64,000 bases of DNA, taken from assembly GCA_050700055.1 (NCBI GenBank), contig JBOHGE010000028.1, positions 11,767 to 75,766 of the forward strand, given 5' to 3'. The translations under genes and the position numbers were made by a program. The number at the start of each line of letters is the position of its first letter. Within the stretch, counting starts at the first letter, position 1. The DNA comes from GCA-003244245 sp050700055. Its GTDB lineage: Bacteria > Actinomycetota > Actinomycetes > Mycobacteriales > Pseudonocardiaceae. Below, piece after piece: positions 15,121 to 24,263 of the stretch. A model generated the notes under the pieces. The model made no database searches. It was not told the origin of the DNA and saw only the letters and a program-made list of their open reading frames with translations.

Positions 15121-16692
15121 GTGGTGGCCGAGCGAGTGCGGGGTGTCCAGGCATCCCCACCGGCGCGACCCGCGCTGGTCAGTACCCGATCCCGAGACAA
15201 CGACCTCGATCCAGTCGAGTCCCGCCGGCTCGATACCGTGCGCCGGTTCGGCACCGTCGGCGCACTGCTCATGGGCATGGGGTCGCTTGGCGCGGGCACG
15301 GCTCCGGTGCTGGGCAATCCAGTGGTCGGCCGTCCGGTGCTGGGCCTGTTCAACCGGATGCCCACCGCATCGCTGGCAATCGCCTACGCCGGCATCGCCA
15401 TGGTGGTGCTGGCCTGGTTGTGGCTGGGTGCCTGGACCGCTCCCGGCCGGGCTCGGCTGATCAGTCGAGCCCAGCTGGACCGCACGATGATGATGTGGGC
15501 GGTGCCGCTGCTGGTCGCCCCCCCGATGTTCAGCCGGGACGTCTACAGCTACCTGGCGCAAAGCGCGATGGCCAACCGCGGGCTGGATCCCTATGTGCTC
15601 GGACCGGCCGAGGCGCTGGGGGTGGACCATCCGCTGGTCCGGGGGATCCCCACGATCTGGCGCAACACGCCGGCGCCCTATGGCCCGTTGTTCCTCACCC
15701 TGGGCCGACCGATCGACTGGATAGCCGGCGACAACGTCGTGCTCGGTGTGTTGTTGCACCGCACCCTGGCGGTGGCCGGTCTGGTGATGATCGTTTGGGC
15801 GCTACCGCGTTTGGCCCGCCGGATGGGGGCATCACCGGTGTTCGCGCTGTGGCTTGGCGTAGCCAATCCCTTGGTGCTGTTCCACCTGGTCAGCGGGACG
15901 CACAACGAAGCACTGATGATCGGTTTCATGCTGGTGGGGCTGGAGCTGGCGCTGCGCCGGCCTATGGTGGGTCCGCGCCTGCTCGCCGGCACGGTGCTCA
16001 TCTCGTCCGCGGCGCAGGTGAAGATTCCGGCAGCGCTGGCCCTCGGGTTCGTCGCAGTCTGGCTGGCCCGCCATCGCGGAGGCCGGCTGCGGGATCTGAT
16101 CTCGGCGGCTGCGCTGGTCGGCGCAGTCGCGGTGGCCACCACCGTGGCGATCGGGCTGGGCACCGGGTTGGGCTTCGGCTGGGCTGGGGCGCTGGGCACG
16201 CCTAACGTGGTACGCAGCTGGATGTCGGCAGCAACCGAGCTCGGCCTAGCGGCCGGGTGGATCGGCAGCGGACTGGGGCTGGGCGACCACACCACCTCGG
16301 CGCTCATGCTGGCCCGAGCCGTCGGGCTGGCCACCGCCGGAGGGGTTTGCCTGCTGCTGTTGTGGCGTTGCTGGCGGGGACGGATGGAAGTGCTGGCCGG
16401 GCTCGGTGTAGGGCTGGGCGCCGTGGTGCTGCTGGGTCCGGTGGTGCATCCGTGGTACCTGCTGTGGACTGTGATCCCACTGGCCGCATCGGCCACTCAC
16501 CCGGCGTTTCGCGCCACCGCCACCGCCGCCTCGGCGTTGCTCGCGGTCGTGGTAGCACCCACCGGCTCGGACTTCCTGTTCCGCTCCTGGGTCCTTCCCA
16601 CCGCCCTAGCAGCCGCAGCGATCATCCTCGCAATACCCCTGCTCCTCACCCACAACCACACCCCCCCACTGTCCGCCCTGCGCGCCCGTTAA
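15121..16692 (+). CDS. mptB: MptB-type alpha-(1->6) mannosyltransferase
   Basis: The 523-residue GT-C glycosyltransferase has about twelve or thirteen membrane spans. Recognisable blocks are VGALLMGMGSLGAGTAPVLG, PPMFSRDVYSYLAQSAMANR with the Asp typical of GT-C active sites, and GPVVHPWYLLW late in the protein. It uses polyprenyl-phosphate mannose to build the mannan core of lipomannan-like lipoglycans at the outer face of the membrane. The GTG at 15121 was chosen because sequence before it overlaps the sufR promoter. The order mptB-sufR matches mycobacterial Rv1459c-Rv1460. Confidence 0.88.
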   Translation: MVAERVRGVQASPPARPALVSTRSRDNDLDPVESRRLDTVRRFGTVGALLMGMGSLGAGTAPVLGNPVVGRPVLGLFNRMPTASLAIAYAGIAMVVLAWLWLGAWTAPGRARLISRAQLDRTMMMWAVPLLVAPPMFSRDVYSYLAQSAMANRGLDPYVLGPAEALGVDHPLVRGIPTIWRNTPAPYGPLFLTLGRPIDWIAGDNVVLGVLLHRTLAVAGLVMIVWALPRLARRMGASPVFALWLGVANPLVLFHLVSGTHNEALMIGFMLVGLELALRRPMVGPRLLAGTVLISSAAQVKIPAALALGFVAVWLARHRGGRLRDLISAAALVGAVAVATTVAIGLGTGLGFGWAGALGTPNVVRSWMSAATELGLAAGWIGSGLGLGDHTTSALMLARAVGLATAGGVCLLLLWRCWRGRMEVLAGLGVGLGAVVLLGPVVHPWYLLWTVIPLAASATHPAFRATATAASALLAVVVAPTGSDFLFRSWVLPTALAAAAIILAIPLLLTHNHTPPLSALRAR

Positions 16693-16702
16693 GCGCCCGT
16701 TA

Positions 16703-16770
16703 AGCGCATTCAGCAGGCTCAGCGGGGCTATCGAGGCGCCATTAGCCCCGCTGAGCCTGCTGAATGCGCT
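16703..16770. terminator. Perfect 28-bp hairpin after mptB
   Basis: Arms 16703-16730 and 16743-16770 are exactly complementary over 28 bases around a 12-base loop. It lies between mptB and the ABC ATPase gene, both on the plus strand. A closely related palindrome is found at 46808-46863, so it may be a member of a dispersed repeat family as well as a terminator. Confidence 0.8.
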
Positions 16771-16793
16771 AACGACCTAACGACCTAGGCTCT

Positions 16794-17726
16794 GTGGGCG
16801 TGAGTCTGTCCGCTGCTGTGGAGGTGCGCGGGTTGGTTCGTGCGTTCGGGGGCGTGCGGGCTGTGGATGGGCTTGATCTGCAGGTGCCGCCGGCTACGGT
16901 GTTGGCTCTGCTGGGGCCCAACGGTGCCGGCAAGACCACCACGGTTGAGGTGTGTGAGGGGTTCCTGCGCCCGGATGCCGGGGTGGTCCGGGTTTTGGGA
17001 CTGGACCCGATCGCCGACGGTGCAGCGTTGCGTCCTCGGATCGGGGTGATGCCGCAGGGCGGCGGGGCCTACCCGGGGGTGCGTGCCGGCGAGATGCTCA
17101 GCCTGGTCGCGGCCTGCGCGGCCCGACCACTGGACGTCGGATGGCTGCTGGACGTACTCGGTCTCGAGCCCGTCGCCCGGGTGCCCTACAAGCGGCTGTC
17201 CGGCGGCCAGCAGCAGCGGCTCGCTCTGGCCTGCGCCCTGATCGGACGACCCGAGGTGATGTTTCTCGACGAGCCCACCGCCGGCATGGATCCACAAGCC
17301 CGCCGGCTGGTCTGGGACATCATCGGCAGGTTACGTGCCGACGGTGTCAGCGTGCTGTTCACCACGCATCTGATGGAGGAGGCCGAGGTACTGGCCGACC
17401 AAGTGGTGATCATCGATCATGGCCGGGTGATGGCCCAGGGCAGTCCCGACGAGCTGACCACCTCGGGTGCGCAACGGCAACTGCGGTTCGCCGCCAGGAC
17501 CGGGCTCGACCTGCGGCTGCTGTCCAGCGCACTGCCCGAGGACTGCCGAGCCAGCGAATCGCGCCCCGGCGGGTATCTGGTCGAGGGCGGGATCGATCCG
17601 CAGGTGATGGCCACTGTGACAGCCTGGTGCGCCCAGCAGGGGGTGTTCGCCGAGGACCTGCGGGTAACCCGGCGCAGCCTGGAGGACGTCTTCCTCGAGC
17701 TCACCGGACGGGAGCTGCGGTCGTGA
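16794..17726 (+). CDS. ABC transporter ATP-binding protein
   Basis: The 310-residue ATPase contains Walker A GPNGAGKTTTVEVCEG, signature YKRLSGGQQQRLALACAL, Walker B VMFLDEPTAGMDPQARR and the H-loop FTTHLMEEAEVLADQ, followed by a C-terminal extension. It belongs to the drug/lipid exporter-like class and is the equivalent of mycobacterial Rv1458c. The GTG at 16794 is used; a GTG two codons later is equally possible. Its stop overlaps the GTG of the permease gene, so the two form one transporter. Confidence 0.9.
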   Translation: MGVSLSAAVEVRGLVRAFGGVRAVDGLDLQVPPATVLALLGPNGAGKTTTVEVCEGFLRPDAGVVRVLGLDPIADGAALRPRIGVMPQGGGAYPGVRAGEMLSLVAACAARPLDVGWLLDVLGLEPVARVPYKRLSGGQQQRLALACALIGRPEVMFLDEPTAGMDPQARRLVWDIIGRLRADGVSVLFTTHLMEEAEVLADQVVIIDHGRVMAQGSPDELTTSGAQRQLRFAARTGLDLRLLSSALPEDCRASESRPGGYLVEGGIDPQVMATVTAWCAQQGVFAEDLRVTRRSLEDVFLELTGRELRS

Positions 17727-18496
17727 CCCCATTTCCCCCCGGCACCTTCACCCCGGCCCCGGGCCGGGGCCGGCTACCGCAGATGCTGCTCACCCAGGCC
17801 CGCACCGAATTCGTCCTCACCCTGCGCAACGCCGAGCAGGTGCTGCTCACCCTGCTCATCCCGCTGGGACTGCTGGTCGGGCTCACCGCGCTGACGGTGC
17901 TGCCGGTGCCCAGCCCGCGGGTGGACAACGTCACCCCACGCATCCTGGCACTGGCGGTGATGTCAACGGCCTTCACCGGGCAGGCCATCGCGCTGGGTTT
18001 CGACCGCCGATACGGCGTGCTCAAACGGCTGGCCGCCACCGCACTGCCGCGCTGGTCACTGGTCGCCGGCCGGATGCTCGCGGTGCTCGGAGTGGTGGCC
18101 GTGCAGCTGGTGATACTCGGGGCGGTGGCCGCCGCGCTGGGCTGGCGCCCGGAGCCGGCGGGCGTCGCGCCCGCGGCGTTGCTGGTGCTCGCCGGCACGG
18201 CAGCGTTCGGTGCGCTCGGGGTGCTGCTCGGCGGGACGCTGCGGGCCGAGGTGGTGCTCGCGGTGGCCAACACGGTATGGCTGCTGCTCGTCGTGGCCGG
18301 CGGCATCGTGCTGTCGGTGCATGCCTTGCCCGGCCCGCTGCCGGTACTCGCCGCCGCGCTGCCCTCCGGCGCGCTTGCCGAGGGGCTGCACACCGCCTTG
18401 GTCCAGGGCGCCACCCCCTGGGGCGCGGTGGTGATCCTGCTGGTCTGGGCCGCGGCAGCCGGTCTGCTGGCCGCCCGCACCTTGCGGCTGTCCTGA
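17723..18496 (+). CDS. ABC-2 type transporter permease
   Basis: The 257-residue membrane protein starts at the GTG that overlaps the ATPase stop by four bases. It has about six hydrophobic segments: LLTLLIPLGLLVGLTALTV, then several between residues 60 and 190 and a C-terminal one (WGAVVILLVWAAAAGLLAAR). It is the membrane half of the exporter and the counterpart of Rv1457c. The substrate is not known. The heme A synthase gene begins directly at the next base. Confidence 0.87.
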   Translation: MTPFPPGTFTPAPGRGRLPQMLLTQARTEFVLTLRNAEQVLLTLLIPLGLLVGLTALTVLPVPSPRVDNVTPRILALAVMSTAFTGQAIALGFDRRYGVLKRLAATALPRWSLVAGRMLAVLGVVAVQLVILGAVAAALGWRPEPAGVAPAALLVLAGTAAFGALGVLLGGTLRAEVVLAVANTVWLLLVVAGGIVLSVHALPGPLPVLAAALPSGALAEGLHTALVQGATPWGAVVILLVWAAAAGLLAARTLRLS

Positions 18497-19486
18497 GTGA
18501 TCGGGCTGCCTACGATCAGTGCCGTGGCCGCAACACCTACCCAGAATCGTTGCCTGACCGCGCTGTCCCGGACGACCGCGATCGCTGCGGTGATCACCCA
18601 GGGGGGCATCGCGGTGACCGGCTCAGTGGTGCGGGTGACCGGCTCGGGTCTGGGCTGCCCGACCTGGCCGCAGTGCTTTCCGGGCAGCCTGGTGCCGCAA
18701 CCACACCCAGACGTCGCCGCCCTCAACCAGTGGATCGAGTTCGGTAACCGCCTGCTCACCGGCATGGTCGGCCTCGTCGGGCTGGCCTGTTTGGTGGTCG
18801 CGCTGCTGATCCGACCCCGTCGCCGCAGGCTGGTCCTGCTGGCCGCGACGATGCCGTTGGGGGTGGTAGCGCAGGCGGTCCTCGGCGGCATCACGGTCCT
18901 GACCGGGTTGGCCTGGTGGACCGTCGCTGCGCATTTCCTGCTGTCGATGGTGCTGGTGTGGCTGGCAGTGTTGCTGGTCACCGGCTTCGCCGAGGGCGAC
19001 GCCCCACCTCATTGGCACCTACCTGGGCCGCTGCGCGCTTTGCTGGGCACCGCCACCGCAGTGCTGGCAACACTGCTGAGTGCCGGAACGCTGGTGACCG
19101 CAGCGGGCCCACATGCCGGTGACACCACGACTCCCAGGTTGGCACTGGGGGTCCCGGCGATGGTGCAGCTGCATGCCGATCTGCTGATCGGTTTCCTCGG
19201 GCTGCTCACCGGCCTGGGTTTCGCGCTGCGGGCAGCGGATGTTCCGGTACGGATCTGGCGATGTTACGCAATGCTGATCTGCGTGGTGCTCGCCCAAGGC
19301 GCGCTCGGTGGCGTGCAATACCTTACCGGCGTGCCCGAAACGCTGGTCGCCCTGCATGTCCTGGGTGCCGTCGTCGTGGTCGTGGCGATGGCCACCCTCT
19401 GGACGAGTTGCCGGACCCGCGGCGACATCGCCTCATCGAGCACCACCGAGGACAGCCGACGACCGCTGGCAGCACGGTTGCGGTAG
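18497..19486 (+). CDS. ctaA: Heme A synthase CtaA
   Basis: The 329-residue protein has eight predicted membrane spans. Blocks typical of CtaA are VVRVTGSGLGCPTWPQCFPG (with the Cys pair), WIEFGNRLLTG with a heme-ligand His/Asn region, AHFLLSMVLVWLA, QLHADLLIGFLG and ALHVLGAVVVV with the conserved histidines. It oxidises heme O to heme A for the aa3-type cytochrome oxidase. It follows the exporter genes without a gap, the order known from Rv1456c. Confidence 0.93.
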   Translation: MIGLPTISAVAATPTQNRCLTALSRTTAIAAVITQGGIAVTGSVVRVTGSGLGCPTWPQCFPGSLVPQPHPDVAALNQWIEFGNRLLTGMVGLVGLACLVVALLIRPRRRRLVLLAATMPLGVVAQAVLGGITVLTGLAWWTVAAHFLLSMVLVWLAVLLVTGFAEGDAPPHWHLPGPLRALLGTATAVLATLLSAGTLVTAAGPHAGDTTTPRLALGVPAMVQLHADLLIGFLGLLTGLGFALRAADVPVRIWRCYAMLICVVLAQGALGGVQYLTGVPETLVALHVLGAVVVVVAMATLWTSCRTRGDIASSSTTEDSRRPLAARLR

Positions 19487-19511
19487 CCGCGCAGCAGGTC
19501 ACAATGACGGC

Positions 19512-20318
19512 GTGGTCTTGCCCCAACACCCGTTTCTGCTGGGGCCCTGTCCTCGAGCGTTCGCGCACCGCGGCTGGCACGTCGACGAATTGGCCGGCAT
19601 GGAGAACTCGCTGGCTGCGTTTCGCCGCGCAACCGCGGAGGGGTATCGCTACCTGGAAACCGACGCCCGAGTTACTCGCGACGGTGTGGTTGTGATCATG
19701 CACGATGCCACGTTGGATCGCACCACCGACGGTTGCGGCGAGGTCGAGCAACTGGACTGGGCGGTGGTACGCACCGCGCGGGTAGCCGGTCGCGAGGCCG
19801 TCTGCCGGCTGGCCGATCTGCTCGAGGAGCTCCCGGAGGCGCTGATCAACGTTGACGTCAAAGCCGACGCGGCGGTCACGCCGGTGCTGGAGCTGTTGAA
19901 CCGCACCGGCCAGTGGCACCGGGTGTGCCTCGCGTCGTTCTCCGAAAGACGGTTGCAGCGGATACGCACGGCGGCCGGACCGTGGCTGCTGACCTCGATG
20001 AGTGTCACCTCAGCCATCGCGCTGCGCCTGAGATCGGCCCTGCCAGTGCTGGTCACACCACCGATCCGGGGCGATCTGGCGCAGCTGCCGGTGCGCTTGT
20101 GCGGGATCACCGTGGTGGATCGCGCACTCGTGCGCTACGCGCACCGTCATGGTTGGGAAGTACACGCGTGGACGGTGGACCACCCTGTCGAGATGGCAGC
20201 TCTGCTCGACCTCGGCGTCGACGGTGTGGTCACCGACCGGCCAGACCTGCTGCGCGAGGTGCTGCGCACCCGGCGGGGCTGGCCTGAAGCCGGGACGCAC
20301 GACCCGGCACATGACTGA
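19512..20318 (+). CDS. Glycerophosphodiester phosphodiesterase
   Basis: The 268-residue GDPD-family protein starts at the GTG at 19512. Active-site elements are FAHRGWH (first catalytic His), MENSLAAFRRA, ETDARVTRDGVVVIMHDATL (metal-binding Glu/Asp and second His), INVDVKAD and the C-terminal VHAWTVDHPVEM and VDGVVTDRPDLL. It hydrolyses glycerophosphodiesters to glycerol-3-phosphate and an alcohol. No signal peptide is visible, so it is probably cytosolic. It is 25 bases after ctaA. Confidence 0.92.
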   Translation: MVLPQHPFLLGPCPRAFAHRGWHVDELAGMENSLAAFRRATAEGYRYLETDARVTRDGVVVIMHDATLDRTTDGCGEVEQLDWAVVRTARVAGREAVCRLADLLEELPEALINVDVKADAAVTPVLELLNRTGQWHRVCLASFSERRLQRIRTAAGPWLLTSMSVTSAIALRLRSALPVLVTPPIRGDLAQLPVRLCGITVVDRALVRYAHRHGWEVHAWTVDHPVEMAALLDLGVDGVVTDRPDLLREVLRTRRGWPEAGTHDPAHD

Positions 20319-20484
20319 GCCGACGAGTATCCGGTACCTACCACGCCGACCAGGGGAGCAACAGAACTCTCGAACGGGTGACGATATGCGCCTGGTAGTG
20401 AGGTAACACGTCCCATTCACGCCGCGATTCACCCTTTGTGGGGGATCGGTGCAGGACATCGCTGATCCTGGCCAGCCCAGGTCC

Positions 20485-20511
20485 GGGAACGTCACGGCCC
20501 CCCACAGCGTT
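20485..20511 (+). promoter_or_regulatory. SigR/SigH-type promoter for rbpA
   Basis: GGGAAC at 20485-20490 is followed after exactly 18 bases by GTT at 20509-20511. This matches the GGAAT-N18-GTT consensus of the thiol-stress sigma factor SigR (Streptomyces) or SigH (mycobacteria). It lies about 60 bases before the rbpA start. Streptomyces rbpA is a known SigR target, which supports the reading. Confidence 0.7.
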
Positions 20512-20572
20512 GCACTCGGTGAGCTTGACGCAGGGGATCCCCGCGGTCCCCGCCCTGGAGAAAGGAACCGCC

Positions 20573-20917
20573 ATGGCCGACCGCGTTCTGCGTGGCAGCC
20601 GGCTCGGAACTGTGAGTTACGAGACGGACCGGGACCACGATCTCGCTCCTCGCCGGTCGGTACAATACGCCTGCCCCAAGGGCCATAACTTCGACGTGCC
20701 GCTGGCCAATGATGCCGAACCACCCATGACGTGGGAATGTCGGTTGCACGGCAACGAGTCCAGGCTGTTCGACGGCATCGAGCTGGAACCGAAAAAGATC
20801 AAACCACCGCGCACGCACTGGGACATGCTGCTGGAGCGACGCAGCATCCCCGAGCTCGAAGAGCTGCTCGACGAGCGGCTGACCGAACTGCGCGGACGTC
20901 GCTCCCGCTCCGCGTGA
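20573..20917 (+). CDS. rbpA: RNA polymerase-binding protein RbpA
   Basis: The 114-residue protein starts MADRVLRGSRLGTVSYETDR after a good ribosome binding site (gagaaagg). A zinc-knuckle-like core (YACPKGHNFDV and TWECRLHGNES) is followed by the sigma-interacting helix THWDMLLERRSIPELEELLD. RbpA stabilises open complexes of housekeeping sigma holoenzyme and modulates rifampicin response. Length and motifs are normal. A SigR-type promoter lies upstream and an intrinsic hairpin follows. Confidence 0.97.
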   Translation: MADRVLRGSRLGTVSYETDRDHDLAPRRSVQYACPKGHNFDVPLANDAEPPMTWECRLHGNESRLFDGIELEPKKIKPPRTHWDMLLERRSIPELEELLDERLTELRGRRSRSA

Positions 20918-20923
20918 GCGCAT

Positions 20924-20971
20924 CCTGACTGAGCCAGCCGGCCGGCATCAAAACCGGCTGGCTCAGTCAGG
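20924..20971. terminator. Bidirectional terminator between rbpA and lnt
   Basis: An exact 18-bp inverted repeat (cctgactgagccagccgg and its complement) at 20924-20941 and 20954-20971 has a 12-base loop. It is followed on the plus strand by ggggtttt, giving a short U-tract. It lies between convergent rbpA and lnt and overlaps the last codons of lnt. Confidence 0.85.
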
Positions 20972-22486
20972 GGTTTTCCAGCTGCATCGCAGCACCGCGG
21001 CTGCGACCAGCCCCAGCCCACCCAACACCACCAGGATCCACTCCGGCACCGAACCCAACCGGGTCGCCAACGTAGTGCCGGAGCGCAGCGGGACCCGTGC
21101 CACCAACGCATCCGGGGTGAACAGCTTGGTGCGCTGCTCGACGGTGCCATCCGCGGCGATCACCGCGCTCACCCCGCTGGTCGCCGCCACCAGCACCGTC
21201 CGGCCGTGTTCCACCGCGCGTACCCGGGATATCGCCTGCTGCTGGTAGGTCATCTCGGTGAAGCCGAAGGTGGCATTGTTGGTCGGCACAGCCAGCAACT
21301 GGGCTCCGGAGCGCACACTCTGCCGCACCAGATCGTCGAAGATCACCTCGGAGCAGGTGGCTATCCCGACCCTGGCCGGCCCAAGATCCACCGCACCGGC
21401 GCTGTGGCCCGGCACGAAGTTGCCCGCCCGATCGACGTACGGGCTGAACAGCCGGAAGAAGTCCCGGTAGGGCAGGTACTCACCGAAGGGCTGCAGCCGC
21501 CGCTTGTCGTGCCGCTGGCCCGGTCCAGTGCCCGGATTCCACACGACGGCCGTGTTCGTCGCGGCTCCGTCCGCAGTGCGCAGGACCGCTCCGATCAGGA
21601 TCGGGACGCCGATCGCCCGGGACGCCTGGTTGATCACCGCCCGGGCGTCCGGGTTGCGCAGCGGGTCGATGTCGGAGGAGTTCTCCGGCCAGATCACCAA
21701 CGCCGGGCGGGGGTACTCGCCGGCCGCAACGTCATCGGCGAGTTGTTCGGTGCGTGCGACGTGATTGTCCAGCACGGCACGGCGCTGGGCGTTGAAGTCC
21801 AGGCCGGCGCGGGGCACGTTGCCCTGGATCAGCGCGACCACGACCTCGCCGTCCGGCACTGCCGTCGGTGCCAGCGGGATGACCGCCAGGCTGCCCAGCA
21901 CCGGTATCGTCGCCAGCAGCGCGGGTGCGGCGAGGGTGGTGCGCCGGTGACCTACCGCGACCCGGCGGATCAGGTCACCGGCGCCGAACCCGGTCAGCAC
22001 CACGGTCGCGGTGAGCAACGCAGTCCCGCCGATCGCCGCCACCGGGAGAAACACTCCGGCCGGCTGCCCGAAGGCGACCCGCCCCCAGGGAAATCCGTCG
22101 AAGGGCGCCCGGGCGATCAGCGCCTCAGCCGCCACCCACACTCCCGTCGCCCATACCGGCGCTGCCGGTAGCCGCGACACCGTGGCGACGCCGGCCCCGG
22201 CCAGCGCCAACACCAGTGCCTCGACAGTGGCCAGCGCCAGCCACGGCAGCGAGCCCACGAGTTGGCCGACCCACGACAGCAGCGGCACGAAGAAGCCGAG
22301 CCCGAAGACCAGCCCGTAACCGAATCCGGCCTGGACGGTCCGCCCGTGCACCACGGTCCACAGCAACGCCAACGCCGCCGGTGCGAGCCACCACAGCTCC
22401 CGCGGCGAGGCAGCGACGTACAGCAGCAGGCCGGCGACGGCGGCGACACCCGCCCGAAGCAGCAACGCACCGGGAACTTCAGACAC
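20963..22486 (-). CDS. lnt: Apolipoprotein N-acyltransferase
   Basis: This integral membrane acyltransferase adds the third acyl chain to lipoproteins. About six N-terminal membrane spans are followed by a nitrilase-fold domain and a final span. With the GTG at 22486 as start (507 residues) the catalytic triad is Glu268 (VIWPENSSD), Lys328 (RHDKRRLQPFGE) and Cys378 (IATCSEVIFDD), near the E. coli positions 267/335/387. Earlier in-frame starts would overlap the divergent PepSY gene. In mycobacteria Lnt is commonly fused to or beside a dolichol-phosphate mannose synthase; that gene is absent here. Confidence 0.9.
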   Translation of the reverse strand: MSEVPGALLLRAGVAAVAGLLLYVAASPRELWWLAPAALALLWTVVHGRTVQAGFGYGLVFGLGFFVPLLSWVGQLVGSLPWLALATVEALVLALAGAGVATVSRLPAAPVWATGVWVAAEALIARAPFDGFPWGRVAFGQPAGVFLPVAAIGGTALLTATVVLTGFGAGDLIRRVAVGHRRTTLAAPALLATIPVLGSLAVIPLAPTAVPDGEVVVALIQGNVPRAGLDFNAQRRAVLDNHVARTEQLADDVAAGEYPRPALVIWPENSSDIDPLRNPDARAVINQASRAIGVPILIGAVLRTADGAATNTAVVWNPGTGPGQRHDKRRLQPFGEYLPYRDFFRLFSPYVDRAGNFVPGHSAGAVDLGPARVGIATCSEVIFDDLVRQSVRSGAQLLAVPTNNATFGFTEMTYQQQAISRVRAVEHGRTVLVAATSGVSAVIAADGTVEQRTKLFTPDALVARVPLRSGTTLATRLGSVPEWILVVLGGLGLVAAAVLRCSWKTPD

Positions 22487-22535
22487 TGCATCACCGACTC
22501 TTCCGAGGAGAACCCGAGGCGATCGAGGAGGCCGT

Positions 22536-24173
22536 GTGACGACTGTCGCCGAGTTCAACGGAGACAAGCCCTCGGCCACCCAACTGGTGCCACAGCACCG
22601 GGTCACCGATCGCACCGCACCGGGGAGGTTCTTGCGAAGCGTATGGCGGATCCATTTCTACTCGGCCATCTTCGCCACCCCGATCCTGATCGTGATGGCC
22701 TTGTCCGGCCTCGTCATCATGTACACCGAGCCCATCACGGGTTGGCTCTACTCGGATACCACGAGAGTCGCGGCCCAGGGCCGAGCGCCGTTGAGCCTGC
22801 AGGTGCAGCAGGCTGCGGCTGATCAGGTCACACCGGACGGCGCCGTCCTGTTCCGGGTCGCCACTCCCCAGCAGCCCGACCGGGTCAGCGAGTTCTACTA
22901 CACGGCCGGCTCGACGGCGGTGCCCTACTACGAGCACCTTCCCCAGGACGTGACCTCGGTCTTCGTTGATCCTTACACGGCGCAGGTCACGGCCACCGGG
23001 CACCCGGGGGACGGCATTGTGGGGCTGGCCAACCGGATGCACGGCTTCTTGAACAACGATTCGCTCAAGGTCGCGCTCCCGTCCATCCCGCACCTGATAG
23101 CGCCGTCGGACAACCCTGACCGCTTGGTCGACGTCCCGGTCGGAGACCTGATCATCGAGATCGCGATGGGCTGGGCGCTGGTCCTGGCGCTCAGTGGGCT
23201 CTACCTGTGGTGGCCACGCAGAAGTCAGAAAGGCAAGACGTTACTGATCCCGCGGTTGGGTAAGAAGGGCCGGCTCAAGTGGCGCGACGTGCACGCGACC
23301 AGCGGGATCCTCGGCATGACAATGTTGATCGTCTTCATCACGACCGGCATGCCGTGGTCGGAGTACTGGGGCCCAGCGTGGAGCGCGGTCGGCAGCACGG
23401 TGACGCCAGGCAGCTCTGTCGACGCACCGTCGACGCTGGCGAAAGCCGGTGACCTCGACCGGTTCGGCCACCAGATCTCCTGGGCCATGCTGGAAGACCG
23501 GGTTCCGGCATCGCAACCGCCCGAGCACCTGCACGAGGGCGGCATCCATGGTGGCGGTGCTGGACCCGCCACCACGACAGTCCCCGCCGGCATGGCGGCC
23601 CGACTCTCGCTGGGCGACGTCGATCGGGCCGCGAAGCTGGAGGGCCTCAAGCCCGGCTACGCGATCGTGCTGCCGGTCAACACCACCGACGACAAGGGAA
23701 AACCGATCTATGGCAGTTACCAGCTGTCCAATGCCTGGCCCGACCGGTTGTCCGCCGAGCAGACCGTGTATCTGGATCAGTTCACCGGCACGAAGCTGGC
23801 GCACAGCGATACCTCGTCGTTCGGCGCGATCGGTCAGGCAACCGAGCTCGGAGTCCTGACCCACATGGGTACCCAGTTCGGGGTGGTCGACCGTGTCGTG
23901 ATGACGGCGGGAGTCCTGTTGCTGCTGGTGAGCATCGGCACGTCGGCGGTGATGTGGTGGCTTCGGCGCCCCGGCGGCGGTACGGGCCTGCCCAAGCGTC
24001 CGACGAATCCCAGACTGCCCGCGGTGCTAGGGGTGATCAGCCTGGTGGTCGCGGTGGTCTACCCGCTGTGGGGGGTGTCAGCGCTGGTCGTCGTCGTGCT
24101 GGACCGCTTCCTGGTGCGCCGAGTGCGCCGGTTGCGCAGCGTCTTCGGACTGTCACACAAAGTATCCGCATAG
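22536..24173 (+). CDS. PepSY-associated membrane protein
   Basis: The 545-residue protein starts at the GTG at 22536 behind gaggagg. It has the layout of PepSY-TM proteins: a first span after WRIHFYSAIFATPILIVMAL, an extracytoplasmic PepSY region, a second span near IIEIAMGWALVLALSGLYLW, a third at GILGMTMLIVFITTGMPWSEYW, a large second extracytoplasmic part with a short HLHEGGIHGGG patch, and two or three C-terminal spans. Relatives are linked to iron or flavin-dependent reduction at the membrane, but the exact role is unknown. Not in an operon with its neighbours. Confidence 0.85.
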   Translation: MTTVAEFNGDKPSATQLVPQHRVTDRTAPGRFLRSVWRIHFYSAIFATPILIVMALSGLVIMYTEPITGWLYSDTTRVAAQGRAPLSLQVQQAAADQVTPDGAVLFRVATPQQPDRVSEFYYTAGSTAVPYYEHLPQDVTSVFVDPYTAQVTATGHPGDGIVGLANRMHGFLNNDSLKVALPSIPHLIAPSDNPDRLVDVPVGDLIIEIAMGWALVLALSGLYLWWPRRSQKGKTLLIPRLGKKGRLKWRDVHATSGILGMTMLIVFITTGMPWSEYWGPAWSAVGSTVTPGSSVDAPSTLAKAGDLDRFGHQISWAMLEDRVPASQPPEHLHEGGIHGGGAGPATTTVPAGMAARLSLGDVDRAAKLEGLKPGYAIVLPVNTTDDKGKPIYGSYQLSNAWPDRLSAEQTVYLDQFTGTKLAHSDTSSFGAIGQATELGVLTHMGTQFGVVDRVVMTAGVLLLLVSIGTSAVMWWLRRPGGGTGLPKRPTNPRLPAVLGVISLVVAVVYPLWGVSALVVVVLDRFLVRRVRRLRSVFGLSHKVSA

Positions 24174-24263
24174 CTATCGCCGAACCTGGATGGCGAGTCC
24201 CTACCGCCCCGCTACCCACGCCCCGATTATGCTGCGGCCTCCGACGCCAGGAAGGAGCCGCAG

